Assembly: GCA_903884235.1 (NCBI GenBank)
Contig: CAISEB010000031.1
Coordinates: forward strand, 1 to 64,000
DNA length: 64,000 nucleotides
Source of the DNA: an uncultured Pseudomonadota bacterium
Lineage (GTDB): Bacteria; Pseudomonadota; Gammaproteobacteria; Steroidobacterales; Steroidobacteraceae
Reading direction: 5' to 3'
Shown in pieces: positions 6,605 to 18,452 of the stretch; positions within the stretch are counted from its first letter, which is position 1; each line of letters opens with the position of its first letter. The notes under the pieces were generated by a model. The model was given only the letters and a program-made list of their open reading frames with translations, did no database searches and had not been told where the DNA came from. A program made the translations under genes and the position numbers.

Positions 6605-6884
6605 GCATCGGACTCTTCAAGTCTGGATCACTGGGGCGGCCCGGCGCCGCGGGGACGGGATCGTAGCCACCGGGGTGCCACGGATGACAGCGGCCGATTC
6701 GGCGCGCGGCGAGCCAGCCGCCGCGCACCGCGCCGTGGCGATCTATCGCCTCGAGCGCATAGGCCGAACAGGAGGGATAGAAGCGGCAGGTCGGCCCGAT
6801 CATCGGACTGAGCGTATAGCGGTAGACCTGGATGGCGCCGCGGGCGACCTGGGCGAGCGAGCTGCGGTGCGGGACCCGGGTCAT
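6597..6884 (-). CDS. yidD: membrane protein insertion efficiency factor YidD
   Basis: A 95-residue amphipathic membrane-associated protein that helps YidC-dependent insertion. The family signature is clear: [20 protein letters not shown], with the conserved Cys residues in [11 protein letters not shown], then [33 protein letters not shown]. It sits between rnpA (6 bases upstream) and yidC, the standard order, and overlaps the yidC start. Confidence 0.96.
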   Translation of the reverse strand: MTRVPHRSSLAQVARGAIQVYRYTLSPMIGPTCRFYPSCSAYALEAIDRHGAVRGGWLAARRIGRCHPWHPGGYDPVPAAPGRPSDPDLKSPMHG

Positions 6885-6890
6885 CGCGGG

Positions 6891-7265
6891 TCAGGTCCGC
6901 GGCGCCGGCGGGGAGGCGCGACGGATCGCGTCCGCAAACAGGCGCTCGAGGCTCGCCAGCATCGCCGGTCGCTCGACGCCGCGCGCACCCGGGCGGCTCG
7001 TCACGACGAAGTCGAGGGCGGGCAGCGTCGCGTGGCTCAGGCGAAAGACCTCGCGGATCAGGCGGCGGATACGGTTGCGGCACACGGCATTGCCGACGGT
7101 ACGGTAGCTCACGGACATGCCGAGTCGAGCGTAGCCCAACTGGTTCTGCAGTGCGTTCACCGCGAACAGGCCGTCGCCAGCGCGCCGGCCGTTCCGATAG
7201 ACGCGGTCAAAGTCCCCGCCGGAATGGATCCGGTGGCAGGGACGGAATCGAAACGGATGGGTCAC
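6891..7265 (-). CDS. rnpA: ribonuclease P protein component
   Basis: This 124-residue basic protein subunit of RNase P binds the catalytic RNA and the 5' leader of pre-tRNA. The family motif RNRIRRLIRE (residues about 59-68) is present, as is the aromatic N-terminal groove FRFRPCHRIHSGGDFDRVYRNGRR. The start is GTG at 7265, continuing MTHPFRF. It follows rpmH by about 40 bases and probably shares its promoter. Confidence 0.95.
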   Translation of the reverse strand: MTHPFRFRPCHRIHSGGDFDRVYRNGRRAGDGLFAVNALQNQLGYARLGMSVSYRTVGNAVCRNRIRRLIREVFRLSHATLPALDFVVTSRPGARGVERPAMLASLERLFADAIRRASPPAPRT

Positions 7266-7307
7266 GGCGACGCGGGTCGGTGCGCCGCGCGCGGGCTAGC
7301 GCCCGGC

Positions 7308-7442
7308 TCAGGGAATGAGGCGCTTACGGCCCTTCGCGCGGCGACGCGCCAGGACCTGACGACCCTTCTTGTCCGCCATGCGCGCACGGAAGCCGTGCGT
7401 ACGGGCGCGTTTGACCTTGCTCGGCTGGTAAGTGCGCTTCAT
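7308..7442 (-). CDS. rpmH: 50S ribosomal protein L34
   Basis: The 44-residue protein [18 protein letters not shown]...KGRKRLIP is a complete, standard L34, a small very basic component of the large ribosomal subunit. The start at 7442 gives exactly the family length; the frame is open further upstream but unrelated in sequence. It begins the leftward series rpmH-rnpA-yidD-yidC-mnmE and diverges from dnaA, the classic origin-region arrangement. Confidence 0.98.
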   Translation of the reverse strand: MKRTYQPSKVKRARTHGFRARMADKKGRQVLARRRAKGRKRLIP

Positions 7443-7494
7443 GAGAAAAGGGTCCGCAAAACAGGTGGTTGCCGGAAATCGGCGCGAGCCGCGC

Positions 7495-7523
7495 AATTTA
7501 CTTCGGGTGGTCTGGGTTGTCAA
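7495..7523 (-). promoter_or_regulatory. rpmH promoter
   Basis: On the minus strand a perfect -35 TTGACA (7523-7518) is followed after 17 bases by TAAATT (7500-7495). The predicted start leaves a leader of roughly 45 bases before the rpmH ATG. Confidence 0.7.
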
Positions 7524-7566
7524 CCTCCGAGTCCGGAAGTGGGCATTGGAGCCGGGCGGGCGCCGG

Positions 7567-7572
7567 TATAGA
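7567..7572 (+). promoter_or_regulatory. candidate -10 of dnaA promoter
   Basis: TATAGA stands out in a GC-rich stretch about 50 bases before the dnaA ATG. The only -35-like hexamer upstream (TTGGAG) is at a short 15-base spacing, so the call is tentative. Confidence 0.35.
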
Positions 7573-7620
7573 CTCCCCTCCCCCTTTCACCAGCACCCTC
7601 GGCGAAGAATACCAATAACA

Positions 7621-9000
7621 ATGGTCACCGAGGTCACCGTGTGGGATCGCTGCCTGCGGCAGCTCGCGGCTGAAGTGCCCGAGCAGCTGTTCAACGTCTG
7701 GGTGCGTCCGCTGCAGGCGATCGAAGCCGAGGGCGAGCTGCGCCTGCTCGCACCGAATCGCTTCGTCGTCGACTGGGTGCGGCAGAACCTGTACGACCGC
7801 ATCGGCGAGATCGCCCGGCTCGGGCAGCACGAGGGCGGCATGCCGGTGCAGGTGCTGCTCGAGGTCGGCACGCGGCCCGCGTCCACGCCTGCGGCCGCGG
7901 CCGCGGCCGCGGTCGGCGTCGGTCCGTCGTCGTTCGAGGCGTCTGCGGCGCGTCCGGGCCGCCCCGGTCCGACCGTCATCGGCGCGCGCGTGAACCCGGA
8001 TTTCACGTTCGACAACTTCGTCGAGGGCAAGAGCAACCAGCTCGCGAAGGCCGCGGCACGCCAGGTCGCGGACAATCCGGGCAAGGCCTACAACCCGCTG
8101 TTCGTGTACGGCGGCGTCGGCCTTGGCAAGACGCACCTGATGCACGCCGTCGCGAATGCGATCCGGGTCCGCCGCCCGGACGCGCGGGTCGCCTACGTCC
8201 ACTCGGAACGCTTCGTGGGTGACATGGTGCGGGCCCTGCAGCACAACACGATCGCCGACTTCAAGCAGGCGTACCGCTCGCTCGATGCGCTGCTCATCGA
8301 CGACATCCAGTTCTTCGCCGGCAAGGAACGCTCCCAGGAGGAGTTCTTCCACACGTTCAATACGCTGCTCGAGGGCCAGCAGCAGGTGATCCTCACCTGC
8401 GACCGCTACCCGAAGGAAGTCACGGGGCTCGAGGAGCGGCTGAAATCCCGCTTCGGCTGGGGCCTCACGATCGCGATCGAGCCGCCGGAGCTCGAGACCT
8501 GCGTCGCGATCCTGATGAGCAAGGCACACGGCGCGAACGTGGAGCTGCCCGAGGAAGTGGCGTTCTTCATCGCCAAGCGCATCCGCTCCAACGTGCGCGA
8601 ACTCGAGGGCGCGCTGCGCCGGGTCGCCGCGAATGCCGAGTTCACCGGACGGCCGATCACGCTGGATTTCGCGAAGGAAGCGCTGCGCGACCTGCTGGCG
8701 CTGCAGGAGAAGCTCGTCACCGTGGAGAACATCCAGAAGACGGTCGCCGAGTACTACAAGATCCGCGTCGCCGACCTGTTGTCGAAGCGCCGCAGCCGCT
8801 CGGTCGCGCGCCCGCGCCAGGTCGCGATGGCGCTCGCCAAGGAACTGACCAACCATTCGCTGCCGGAGATCGGCGACGCGTTCGGCGGTCGTGATCACAC
8901 GACCGTCATGCACGCCTGCAAGCGGATCAAGGAGCTGCGGGAGACCGAGCGGCGGATCACGGAGGATTTCTCGAACCTGTTGAGAACCCTGACCGGTTGA
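7621..9000 (+). CDS. dnaA: chromosomal replication initiator DnaA
   Basis: This 459-residue AAA+ initiator binds DnaA boxes and melts oriC. Domain I begins [22 protein letters not shown]. Domain II is a short linker with an alanine run (GCGGCC repeats near 7890-7915). Domain III has Walker A GGVGLGKT (164-171) and Walker B LLIDDIQF (about 224-231). Domain IV carries the DnaA-box-binding signature [15 protein letters not shown] (from 422). The start [11 protein letters not shown] at 7621 matches family starts; the frame is open upstream but with non-homologous residues. The ribosome site is weak (GAAGAA at a long spacing). It is followed by the probable oriC and then dnaN. Confidence 0.97.
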   Translation: MVTEVTVWDRCLRQLAAEVPEQLFNVWVRPLQAIEAEGELRLLAPNRFVVDWVRQNLYDRIGEIARLGQHEGGMPVQVLLEVGTRPASTPAAAAAAAVGVGPSSFEASAARPGRPGPTVIGARVNPDFTFDNFVEGKSNQLAKAAARQVADNPGKAYNPLFVYGGVGLGKTHLMHAVANAIRVRRPDARVAYVHSERFVGDMVRALQHNTIADFKQAYRSLDALLIDDIQFFAGKERSQEEFFHTFNTLLEGQQQVILTCDRYPKEVTGLEERLKSRFGWGLTIAIEPPELETCVAILMSKAHGANVELPEEVAFFIAKRIRSNVRELEGALRRVAANAEFTGRPITLDFAKEALRDLLALQEKLVTVENIQKTVAEYYKIRVADLLSKRRSRSVARPRQVAMALAKELTNHSLPEIGDAFGGRDHTTVMHACKRIKELRETERRITEDFSNLLRTLTG

Positions 9001-9269
9001 TGTGGATAACGTGTGGAGCGGCAGACTTCCCCGAAAGCATGGCAAGATATCCACAGGCGCCACACAACGTGTGCGGGGGTCTCGCGGGACTCTATTAAGA
9101 GGGTTTGCGGGGCTGCAAGCGGCGGGGGGCGCTGGGATTTTCGCGGTTATCCCACGAAAGAGCGTTCCTTAGCTGTAACAACAGCAATCTGAATTCCTAG
9201 GGATTCAAGAAAGAATTAAATCTATGGACCGTCGGCACGCGATGCCACGGGGACCACGAAGGTGCAGCG
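9001..9269. other. oriC: probable replication origin oriC (dnaA-dnaN gap)
   Basis: The 269-base gap holds a perfect DnaA box on the minus strand (TGTGGATAA, 9001-9009), a one-mismatch box on plus (ATATCCACA, 9047-9055) and a poorer match (TTATCCCAC, 9147-9155). It ends in an AT-rich stretch at about 9187-9228 (AATTCCTAGGGATTC then AAAGAATTAAATC), suitable as an unwinding element in otherwise very GC-rich DNA. The gap between dnaA and dnaN is a common oriC position. The number of good boxes is small, so further weak boxes probably take part. Confidence 0.7.
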
Positions 9270-10364
9270 ATGAAATTCACGAGTGAGCGCGAACGGATCC
9301 TCGAGCCCCTGCTGGCGGTCATCGGCGTCGTCGAACGTCGTCAGACCATGCCGATCCTGGCGAACGTGCTGCTGTCGGCCAAGAACGGCCGATTGGCGAT
9401 CACGGCGACCGACCTCGAGGTCGAGCTCGTGGCCGCAGGCGAGGTGACCGTCGCGGTCGCCGGCGACATCACGGTGCCCGGACGCAAGTTCCTGGATATC
9501 GTGCGCGCGCTCCCGGACAAGGCGGTGGTCACGTTCTCGGTCGACGGCGAGAAGGTCACGGTCAAGGGCGGCAAGAGCCGGTTCACGCTGACGACGCTGC
9601 CGGCCAGCGACTTCCCGGCGGTCGAGGAAATCAATCCGCAGCTCAGCTTCGAGGTCGAGCAGCCGGCACTCAAGCGCCTGATCGACAAGACGCATTTTTC
9701 GATGGCGCAGCAGGACGTGCGCTATTACCTCAACGGCATGCTGCTCGAGTCCGACGGCAAGATGCTGCGGACCGTCGCGACGGACGGGCATCGCCTGGCG
9801 CTGTGCGAGATGGAGCTTTCGACGAAGTCAGGCATCCAGCAGGTCATCGTGCCGCGCAAGGGCGTGCTGGAGCTGCAGCGGTTGATCGGCAACGAGGGCA
9901 GCGTGTCCGTGCAGGTCGGCAGCAACCACATTCGTGTCACGATCGGCGACATTCGCTTCACTTCGAAGCTGATCGATGGTCGTTTCCCGGAGTACGGTCG
10001 CGTCATTCCGGCCGCACCCCCGCGCCTGGTGCGGGCGGACCGCGAGGCGCTGCGCCGCGCGCTGCAGCGGACTTCGATCCTGGCGAATGAGAAGTACCGC
10101 GGCATCCGTCTTGCGCTGAAGGCGAACCTGATCCAGCTCACGGCGCACAATCCGGAGCAGGAAGAGGCGGAGGAGGACGTCGAGGTCAGCTACGCCGGGG
10201 AGGAGTTCGAGGTCGGGTTCAACGTCAACTACCTGCTTGATGCGCTGGCGGCCATCGACGGGGCGGAAGTCGAGCTCGGCATCACGGACGCGAACTCGAG
10301 CTGCCTCGTGCGTGCACCGGGCGGCGGCCCGGCGCGGTATGTCGTCATGCCGATGCGCCTCTGA
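9270..10364 (+). CDS. dnaN: DNA polymerase III beta sliding clamp
   Basis: The 364-residue ring-forming clamp gives DNA polymerase III its processivity and recruits Hda, MutS and translesion polymerases. The three-domain clamp fold is recognisable: MKFTSERERILEPLLAVIGV and RRQTMPILANVLL at the start, DGHRLALCE in the middle, and the C-terminal ending YVVMPMRL that lines the protein-binding cleft. Length is standard. It lies 3' of oriC and 7 bases before recF. Confidence 0.97.
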   Translation: MKFTSERERILEPLLAVIGVVERRQTMPILANVLLSAKNGRLAITATDLEVELVAAGEVTVAVAGDITVPGRKFLDIVRALPDKAVVTFSVDGEKVTVKGGKSRFTLTTLPASDFPAVEEINPQLSFEVEQPALKRLIDKTHFSMAQQDVRYYLNGMLLESDGKMLRTVATDGHRLALCEMELSTKSGIQQVIVPRKGVLELQRLIGNEGSVSVQVGSNHIRVTIGDIRFTSKLIDGRFPEYGRVIPAAPPRLVRADREALRRALQRTSILANEKYRGIRLALKANLIQLTAHNPEQEEAEEDVEVSYAGEEFEVGFNVNYLLDALAAIDGAEVELGITDANSSCLVRAPGGGPARYVVMPMRL

Positions 10365-10371
10365 TCGGGGA

Positions 10372-11451
10372 ATGACACTCGCGCGGATCGAGATCGACGA
10401 GTTCCGCTGCCTCGAGCGCGCGCGACTCCGGTTCGATCCGCAGTACAACCTGTTCGTCGGCCCCAACGCCTCCGGCAAGACCAGCTTGCTGGAGGCGATT
10501 TTCTTTCTGGGGCGCGGGCGATCCTTCAGGACCCGGCGCCTCGACCGCCTCGTGCGGCAAGGGCAGGACGGGTTCAGGCTGGTCGGGTGGGTCGAGGGCC
10601 CGCCGGCCCGGACGACCGTGCTTGGAATTGGCGGCACCCGGCAGGGCACCGAGATCCGCATCGGCGGGGCGGCTGCCGGCAGCGCGGCGGAGCTCGCGCT
10701 GCATTTTCCCCCGCAGATCATCGATCCGGAGATCCACAAGCTCCTGGAGGAGGGCCCGCAGCGTCGGCGCCGCTTCCTCGACTGGGGTGTGTTCCACGTG
10801 GAACCTTCCTTCCTGGAGGTCTGGCAGCGGTATCACCGCGCGCTCCGGCAGCGAAACGCGGCGTTGAAGCCCGGGTCCGATCCGCGGGCGAGCGCCGTGT
10901 GGGATCCGGAACTGCTCGCGGCGGGGTCCGCGCTCGACGAGATGCGACGTCGGTACCTCGCGTTGCTGGGCCCGCTGCTGGCGGACTACGGCCGGCGACT
11001 GCTCGGAGTCGAGGTTGCACTCGCGTACCAGCCGGGCTGGGCGCACGGGGAGACGTTTCCCGAGGCGCTGGCGCGCAGCACGGAGCGCGATCGCCGTTTC
11101 GGGGTCACCCACGTGGGAGCTCATCGGGCCGACGTCGGCGTACGGGCGGATGGCCATCTCGCGCGGGAGCGGGTGTCGCGAGGGCAGCAGAAGCTGCTCG
11201 CCGCGGCGTTGACGCTGGCGCAGCTGGCGATCCAGGAGGCGAGGGCGCCCGGTTCCGGGGCGCTGCTGTTGGACGATCCGGCGGCGGAGCTCGATGGCCA
11301 TCGGCTCGGGCTGCTGCTCGAGCTCGTCCGGGAGCTGAGGGTGCAGCTCTTCGTGACCGCGCTGCGCGCGGACCTTCCCGGACTGGGGGCGCCGGGCCGG
11401 ATGTTCCACGTGGAACAGGGCCGGATCGAGGCCGCTGCCGAACCCGGCTGA
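10372..11451 (+). CDS. recF: DNA replication/repair protein RecF
   Basis: This 359-residue SMC-like ATPase acts with RecO and RecR to load RecA at gaps. The Walker A is GPNASGKT (30-37); the ABC signature is VSRGQQKLLAAAL and the Walker B-like strand is GALLLDDPAAELD. The start at ATG 10372 (MTLARIEIDEFRCLE) fits homologues; the frame is open into dnaN but that part is out of register with the family. It continues the dnaA-dnaN-recF-gyrB order. Confidence 0.95.
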   Translation: MTLARIEIDEFRCLERARLRFDPQYNLFVGPNASGKTSLLEAIFFLGRGRSFRTRRLDRLVRQGQDGFRLVGWVEGPPARTTVLGIGGTRQGTEIRIGGAAAGSAAELALHFPPQIIDPEIHKLLEEGPQRRRRFLDWGVFHVEPSFLEVWQRYHRALRQRNAALKPGSDPRASAVWDPELLAAGSALDEMRRRYLALLGPLLADYGRRLLGVEVALAYQPGWAHGETFPEALARSTERDRRFGVTHVGAHRADVGVRADGHLARERVSRGQQKLLAAALTLAQLAIQEARAPGSGALLLDDPAAELDGHRLGLLLELVRELRVQLFVTALRADLPGLGAPGRMFHVEQGRIEAAAEPG

Positions 11452-11454
11452 AAT

Positions 11455-11463
11455 TGTGGATAA
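11455..11463 (-). other. perfect DnaA box between recF and gyrB
   Basis: TGTGGATAA on plus is TTATCCACA on minus, identical to the consensus. It begins four bases after the recF stop and about 170 bases upstream of gyrB. Confidence 0.6.
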
Positions 11464-11587
11464 CCTTCCGGGCGTCCCGCTCCCGGGGCGCGGAGTCGCT
11501 CACCCCGTGGGCCGCGGCAGCGCCCCCTGGATCAACGAAATCGGCGTGCCCAGGCACCACGAGGCCGGCCCCGGAGCGGCCGACTAA

Positions 11588-14056
<2,469 letters not shown>

Positions 14057-14064
14057 CCGGCGCC

Positions 14065-14089
14065 GGACCGCGGCCCCCGGCTGCGGTCC
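14065..14089 (+). terminator. hairpin after gyrB (no T-tract)
   Basis: The arms GGACCGC (14065-14071) and GCGGTCC (14083-14089) flank an 11-base loop nine bases after the gyrB stop. No T run follows, so it may stabilise the 3' end and not terminate transcription by itself. Confidence 0.35.
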
Positions 14090-14131
14090 GTGCATCCCGC
14101 CCGTGCCGAAGCCACGACGCTCGCACGCTGA

Positions 14132-14374
14132 ACGAGTGCCTGCTGCGGTTCCCTCCGAACCTGGCGGGCGGCCGGATGCGAGGTCACGCCATTGTTGCTG
14201 CAGGGTGCGACCATCGCCACGGTCCTCACGGAGGCGGATCGGCTCGAGGCCAACCTGCTGGTGATCGGAAGCCACGGCCACGGCGCCGTGTACGACCTGC
14301 TGGTCGGGAGCGTGTCGGAGGGGCTGGTGCGGCGTTCAAAGCGGCCGATGCTGGTCGTACCGGCGGCCAAATAA
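14132..14374 (+). pseudogene. universal stress protein (UspA family), C-terminal remnant
   Basis: From a stop at 14129-14131 the frame encodes about 80 residues whose last part is the C-terminal half of a UspA-family protein: EVTPLLLQGATIATVLTEAD, then ANLLVIGSHGHGAVYDLLVG and SVSEGLVRRSKRPMLVVP. The ATP-binding signature G-x2-G-x9-GS is intact, but the N-terminal half with the first beta strand is absent and the sequence before about 14171 is unrelated. Family members are usually about 145 residues. A TTG at 14192 could start a 60-residue product, but there is no ribosome site. I read this as the decayed end of a gene. Apart from the gyrB hairpin I see nothing else in 14057-14460. Confidence 0.7.
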
Positions 14375-14460
14375 CCCGCACGATCGGTCTGATCGCCGCG
14401 AAACCGTCGGATATGCACGAACGATCGTGCTATTGAACTGTCTTCCGAGCGTGGGACAGG

Positions 14461-15168
14461 CTAGCCGCCGAGCTCAGCCACCTTGCCGTCGATCCAGGCC
14501 TTCACCTCTTCGTTGACCGCCCGCGGATCCCGACCGGCCGGATCGATCGGCGGACCGACGACGACCCGGATCGTCCCGCGCTGCTTCAGCAGGCCGCGCC
14601 GCCCCCAGTAGCGTCCGGCGTCATGGGCGACCGGCACGAGCAGCCGCCCGGTCTGGGTCGCGAGCAGGGCACCGCTGATGCCGTAGCGCCGGCGCTCGCC
14701 GACGCCGACCCGGGTGCCCTCGGGGAAGACCAGGATCCAGAGCCCCGAGTCCAGCCGCTCCCGGCCCTGCGCCACGACCTGGTTGACCGCCTGTGCGTGG
14801 GCGGAGCGGTCGATCGCGATCGGCCGCATCGCCCAGGTGCCCCAGCCGATCAGCGGGATCCACAGGATCTCGCGCTTCAGGACCCAGGACTGGGGCGGGA
14901 AGATCACGGCCTGCGCGAGGGTTTCCCAGGCCGAGGAATGCCGCCACATCGAGATGTGGGTACCCGGGGGGATGTGCTCACGGCCTTCGACGACGTAGTC
15001 GAGCCCGCACAGGAACTTGAGCGCGCCGAGGTTGACCGTGGCCCAGTTGCGCGCCAGCGCCGCGCGGTAGCGGTACGGCAGGATCGCGGCGCACGCGATC
15101 ACGAGTCCGTAGGCGAACGTGCTCGCGAACAGGAATCCCGTGTAGACGAGCGATAGCAGCCACTGCAT
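14461..15168 (-). CDS. plsC: 1-acyl-sn-glycerol-3-phosphate acyltransferase (PlsC family)
   Basis: A 235-residue membrane acyltransferase that converts lysophosphatidate to phosphatidate in phospholipid synthesis. An N-terminal membrane anchor (WLLSLVYTGFLFASTFAYGLVI) precedes the acyltransferase domain. Motif I reads H-SSAW-E where most members have HX4D; motif III is FPEGTR. The Glu variant occurs in some gammaproteobacterial PlsC-like proteins, so activity is still likely. The ATG at 15168 (MQWLLSLVY) is preferred over longer in-frame starts reaching into glyS. It follows glyQ-glyS on the same strand, 56 bases after glyS. Confidence 0.88.
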   Translation of the reverse strand: MQWLLSLVYTGFLFASTFAYGLVIACAAILPYRYRAALARNWATVNLGALKFLCGLDYVVEGREHIPPGTHISMWRHSSAWETLAQAVIFPPQSWVLKREILWIPLIGWGTWAMRPIAIDRSAHAQAVNQVVAQGRERLDSGLWILVFPEGTRVGVGERRRYGISGALLATQTGRLLVPVAHDAGRYWGRRGLLKQRGTIRVVVGPPIDPAGRDPRAVNEEVKAWIDGKVAELGG

Positions 15169-15224
15169 GCGATCCGAGTCTACGTGATCCGCGGCGCGGA
15201 GGGAGCCGCCGCGCCCGGTCGCGT

Positions 15225-17354
15225 TCAGCCGGGGAGCCGGGACAGGTCCGCGACCTCGAGGAACAGTCGCTGCATCGAGGCGAGCAGCGTCAGCCGGTTC
15301 GCCCGCACCGCGGGATCGTCCGCCATCACCATGACCTTGTCGAAGAACGCATCGACGGCGGGGCGCAGCGTCGCCAGCTGCCTCAGCGCCGCGGCATAGT
15401 CGCGCTGCGCGAGATGCCCCTCGACGACCGGCGTGACGGTGGCGATTGCAGCGGCGAGCGTGCGCTCCTCCGCGCTCTCGTAGCGCGTGGCGTCGAGTAC
15501 GCCACCCGGCAGGGTGCCGGCCTTGCGCAGGATGTTCGCGATGCGCTTGTTGGCGCCCGTGAGCGCCGCGCCATCCGCGAGCGCGAGAAACGCACCGAGC
15601 GCGCGCAGCCGCGCGTCGAAGTCGAGCGGGGAGGCGGGTCGACGATCGAGCACGGCGTCGAACATCTCGGAGGTGATGCCGGCCCCGGACTCCAGGTAAT
15701 GCGCGCGCAGCCGCTCGAACGTGTAGTCGTAGACGTCGCGGCCGATGACGTCGGCCGCCGGCGGCGCGGGCGCGGGCTTGCCGTCGGTGCACGACGCGGC
15801 CTGCGCGAGCAGGTCCGTGCGGATCGCCTCGTAGCCGAGCGCCGTGACGGCCGGCACGTCGAGCTCAAGGCGCTGCTCGAGCACGATGCGGAGCATCCCG
15901 AGCGTCGCGCGGCGCACCGCGAACGGATCCTTGGCGCCGGTGGGCTTCTGGCCGATCGCGAACGCGCCGATGACCGTGTCGAGCTTGTCCGCGAGCGCGA
16001 GCGCGGACCCGGCCGGGCTCGCCGGCAGCGCGTCGCCGGCGTAGCGGGGCAGGTACTGCTCGCCGATCGCCGTCGCCACCGCCTCGCTCTCGCCGCCGTG
16101 GCGCGCGTAGTACGCGCCCATCGTGCCCTGCAGCTCCGTGAACTCGCCGACGAGTCCGGTCAGCAGGTCGCACTTGGCGAGCTCCGCCGCCCGGGCCGTG
16201 GCGGTCACGTCCGCACCGGTCAGTGGCGCGAGCGAAACGGCGAGCGCCCGGATGCGCGCGGCGCGCGCGAAATAGGAGCCGAGCTGCGCCTGGAAGGTCA
16301 CCGACTTCAGCTGCTCGAGCCGCGCCGCCAGGGGCGTCTTGCAGTCCTGGTCCCAGAAGAACGCGGCGTCGGCGAGTCGAGGCCTGACCACGCGCTCGTT
16401 GCCGCGACGCACCTCCTCGGGTGCGCGACTGACGATGTTCGCGACCGTGATGAACAGCGAGGTCAGCCGGCCCGAGGCGTCCTCGACCGGGAAATAGCGC
16501 TGGTGGTCCTGCAGCGTCGCGATCAGCACCTCGCGCGGCAGCGCGAGGAAGCGCTCCTCGAAGCGCCCGGCGAGGGGCGCCGGCCACTCCACCAGCGCGG
16601 TCACCTCGTCGAGCAGCGCCTCGCCGATGAGCGCGCGACCCCCGTGCTCGGTCGCGAGCGCCGTGACGCCCGCGCGGATCAGCTCGCGGCGGCGCGCGAA
16701 ATCGGCGATCACGCGCCCCGCCTTCTCGAGGCGAGCGGCATAGCTCGACGGCGTGGCGAGCGGGATCTCCCGCGGCGCCATGAAGCGATGGCCGCGCGTG
16801 CGGTTGCCGGCGGCGACGCCGAGCAGTGTCGCCGGCACGACGTCCCGGCCGAACATCAGCACGATCCAGTGCACCGGGCGCACGAATTCCGCGCTGCCGC
16901 TGCCCCAGCGCATGCGCTTGGCGATCGGCAGCCGGTCGAGCGAGGCCTGCACGATGCCTCCCAGCAGCGTGGCGGTCGCGGCGCCCGGCCTGATGCCGGC
17001 GTGATAGAGGAACTCGCCCTTCGGCTCCTGGATGCGGCCGAGCTGGGCGACGGTGGTGCCGCAGGACTCGGCGAACGCGGTCGCGGCGCGGGTCGGCGCG
17101 CCATCCGGCGCGAACGCCGCGCCGACCGGGGGGCCCTTGCGCTTCAGTTCCTGGTCCGGCTGGTGCTCGGCGACGCGGCGCACGAGCAGCGCGAGCCGGC
17201 GCGGTGCGGCGTAGCGCTCGACCTTGCCGTGGCGGATGCCGGCGGCGGCGAGGCCCGCGAGGATGCCGTCACCGAAGGCGGCGGACAGGGCCGGCAGGGA
17301 CTTCGGCGGCAACTCCTCGGTGCCGATCTCGACCAGCAAGTCGCGCGTGCTCAT
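15225..17354 (-). CDS. glyS: glycyl-tRNA synthetase beta subunit
   Basis: A 709-residue subunit of the bacterial alpha2-beta2 glycyl-tRNA synthetase, carrying tRNA-recognition functions. It starts [18 protein letters not shown], the standard N-terminus. The body includes the HD-like region ([18 protein letters not shown]), AAFFWDQD and the C-terminal anticodon-binding domain. The ATG at 17354 overlaps the glyQ stop by four bases (ATGA), so the subunits are co-translated. The frame is open far upstream, within glyQ, but without homology. Confidence 0.96.
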   Translation of the reverse strand: MSTRDLLVEIGTEELPPKSLPALSAAFGDGILAGLAAAGIRHGKVERYAAPRRLALLVRRVAEHQPDQELKRKGPPVGAAFAPDGAPTRAATAFAESCGTTVAQLGRIQEPKGEFLYHAGIRPGAATATLLGGIVQASLDRLPIAKRMRWGSGSAEFVRPVHWIVLMFGRDVVPATLLGVAAGNRTRGHRFMAPREIPLATPSSYAARLEKAGRVIADFARRRELIRAGVTALATEHGGRALIGEALLDEVTALVEWPAPLAGRFEERFLALPREVLIATLQDHQRYFPVEDASGRLTSLFITVANIVSRAPEEVRRGNERVVRPRLADAAFFWDQDCKTPLAARLEQLKSVTFQAQLGSYFARAARIRALAVSLAPLTGADVTATARAAELAKCDLLTGLVGEFTELQGTMGAYYARHGGESEAVATAIGEQYLPRYAGDALPASPAGSALALADKLDTVIGAFAIGQKPTGAKDPFAVRRATLGMLRIVLEQRLELDVPAVTALGYEAIRTDLLAQAASCTDGKPAPAPPAADVIGRDVYDYTFERLRAHYLESGAGITSEMFDAVLDRRPASPLDFDARLRALGAFLALADGAALTGANKRIANILRKAGTLPGGVLDATRYESAEERTLAAAIATVTPVVEGHLAQRDYAAALRQLATLRPAVDAFFDKVMVMADDPAVRANRLTLLASMQRLFLEVADLSRLPG

Positions 17355-18316
17355 GCGTGGCTCCCGGCCGCGGGCGCACCGAGCGGCGGGTCGACATGCG
17401 GCACGACCGTGCGCGCCATCGGGAAGCCGAGCGCCTCGCGGCTCTTGTAGTACGCCTCGGCCACGCCGCGGGCGAGGGTGCGCACGCGCAGGATGTAGCG
17501 CTGGCGCTCCGTCACGGAGATCGCGCGGCGTGCATCGAGCAGGTTGAACGTGTGCGAACTCTTGAGCATGCGCTCGTAGGCGGGCAGCGCGAGCGGCACC
17601 TCCAGCAGGCGCTTGCACTCGCGCTCGTGCGCGTCGAACTGCCGGAACAGCTCGTCCGTGTCGGCGTACTCGAAGTTGTACTTCGACTGCTCGACCTCGT
17701 TCTGGTGGTAGACGTCGCCGTAGGTCACGCGCCCGAGGGGCCCGTCGGTCCAGGTGAGGTCGTAGACGCTCTCGACGCCCTGCAGGTACATCGCGAGGCG
17801 CTCGAGGCCGTAGGTGATCTCGCCCATGACTGGCCGGCAGTCGAGGCCGCCGACCTGCTGGAAGTACGTGAACTGGGTGATCTCCATGCCGTTCAGCCAC
17901 ACCTCCCAGCCGAGGCCCCAGGCGCCGAGCGTCGGCGACTCCCAGTTGTCCTCGACGAAGCGGATGTCGTGCGTGAGCGGGTCGAAGCCGAGCGCGGCGA
18001 GCGAGCCCAGGTACAGGTCGATGAAGTTCGGGGGCGAGGGCTTGATCGCGACCTGGAACTGGTAGTACCGCTGCAGGCGGAACGGGTTCTCGCCGTAGCG
18101 ACCGTCCGTCGGGCGCCGGGACGGCTGCACGTAGGCGGCGCTCCAGGTCTCGGGTCCGACGGCGCGCAGGAACGTCGCCGTGTGGAACGTCCCCGCACCG
18201 ACTTCCATGTCATAGGGCTGGACCAGCACGCAGCCCTGGTCGGCCCAGTACTTCTGCAGCGCGAAGATCAGGTCCTGGAAGGTCCGGGGGCGGGTGGCGG
18301 TCCGGGGGCGGGCCAT
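17351..18316 (-). CDS. glyQ: glycyl-tRNA synthetase alpha subunit
   Basis: The 321-residue catalytic class II subunit forms glycyl-adenylate. Recognisable segments are [31 protein letters not shown] near the N-terminus, the class II motif 2 region [19 protein letters not shown], and [15 protein letters not shown]. The ATG at 18316 gives [17 protein letters not shown]; the first dozen residues are variable in the family. A TATAAT on the minus strand at 18374-18369 is a likely -10, giving a leader of about 46 bases. Confidence 0.96.
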   Translation of the reverse strand: MARPRTATRPRTFQDLIFALQKYWADQGCVLVQPYDMEVGAGTFHTATFLRAVGPETWSAAYVQPSRRPTDGRYGENPFRLQRYYQFQVAIKPSPPNFIDLYLGSLAALGFDPLTHDIRFVEDNWESPTLGAWGLGWEVWLNGMEITQFTYFQQVGGLDCRPVMGEITYGLERLAMYLQGVESVYDLTWTDGPLGRVTYGDVYHQNEVEQSKYNFEYADTDELFRQFDAHERECKRLLEVPLALPAYERMLKSSHTFNLLDARRAISVTERQRYILRVRTLARGVAEAYYKSREALGFPMARTVVPHVDPPLGAPAAGSHA

Positions 18317-18452
18317 GGCATGCCTCGAGCGTGGGTCGCCGCCGGTCGCGGCAGCGTGAAGGGCGGCGATTATAGCGGAGCCACCGGCCCCGGCCTTCCG
18401 GTATCGTCTTGGGATCCGGGTCATCCGCTGGATCCGGGGCGAGGGGGAGCCG

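Noticed and set aside
7890-7915. GCGGCC repeats in dnaA as an origin iteron or binding site
   Set aside because: They encode an alanine run in the variable linker and are explained by codon use.
15225-17900. A longer GlyS beginning inside glyQ
   Set aside because: The extension has no homology; [18 protein letters not shown] at 17354 is the conserved start.
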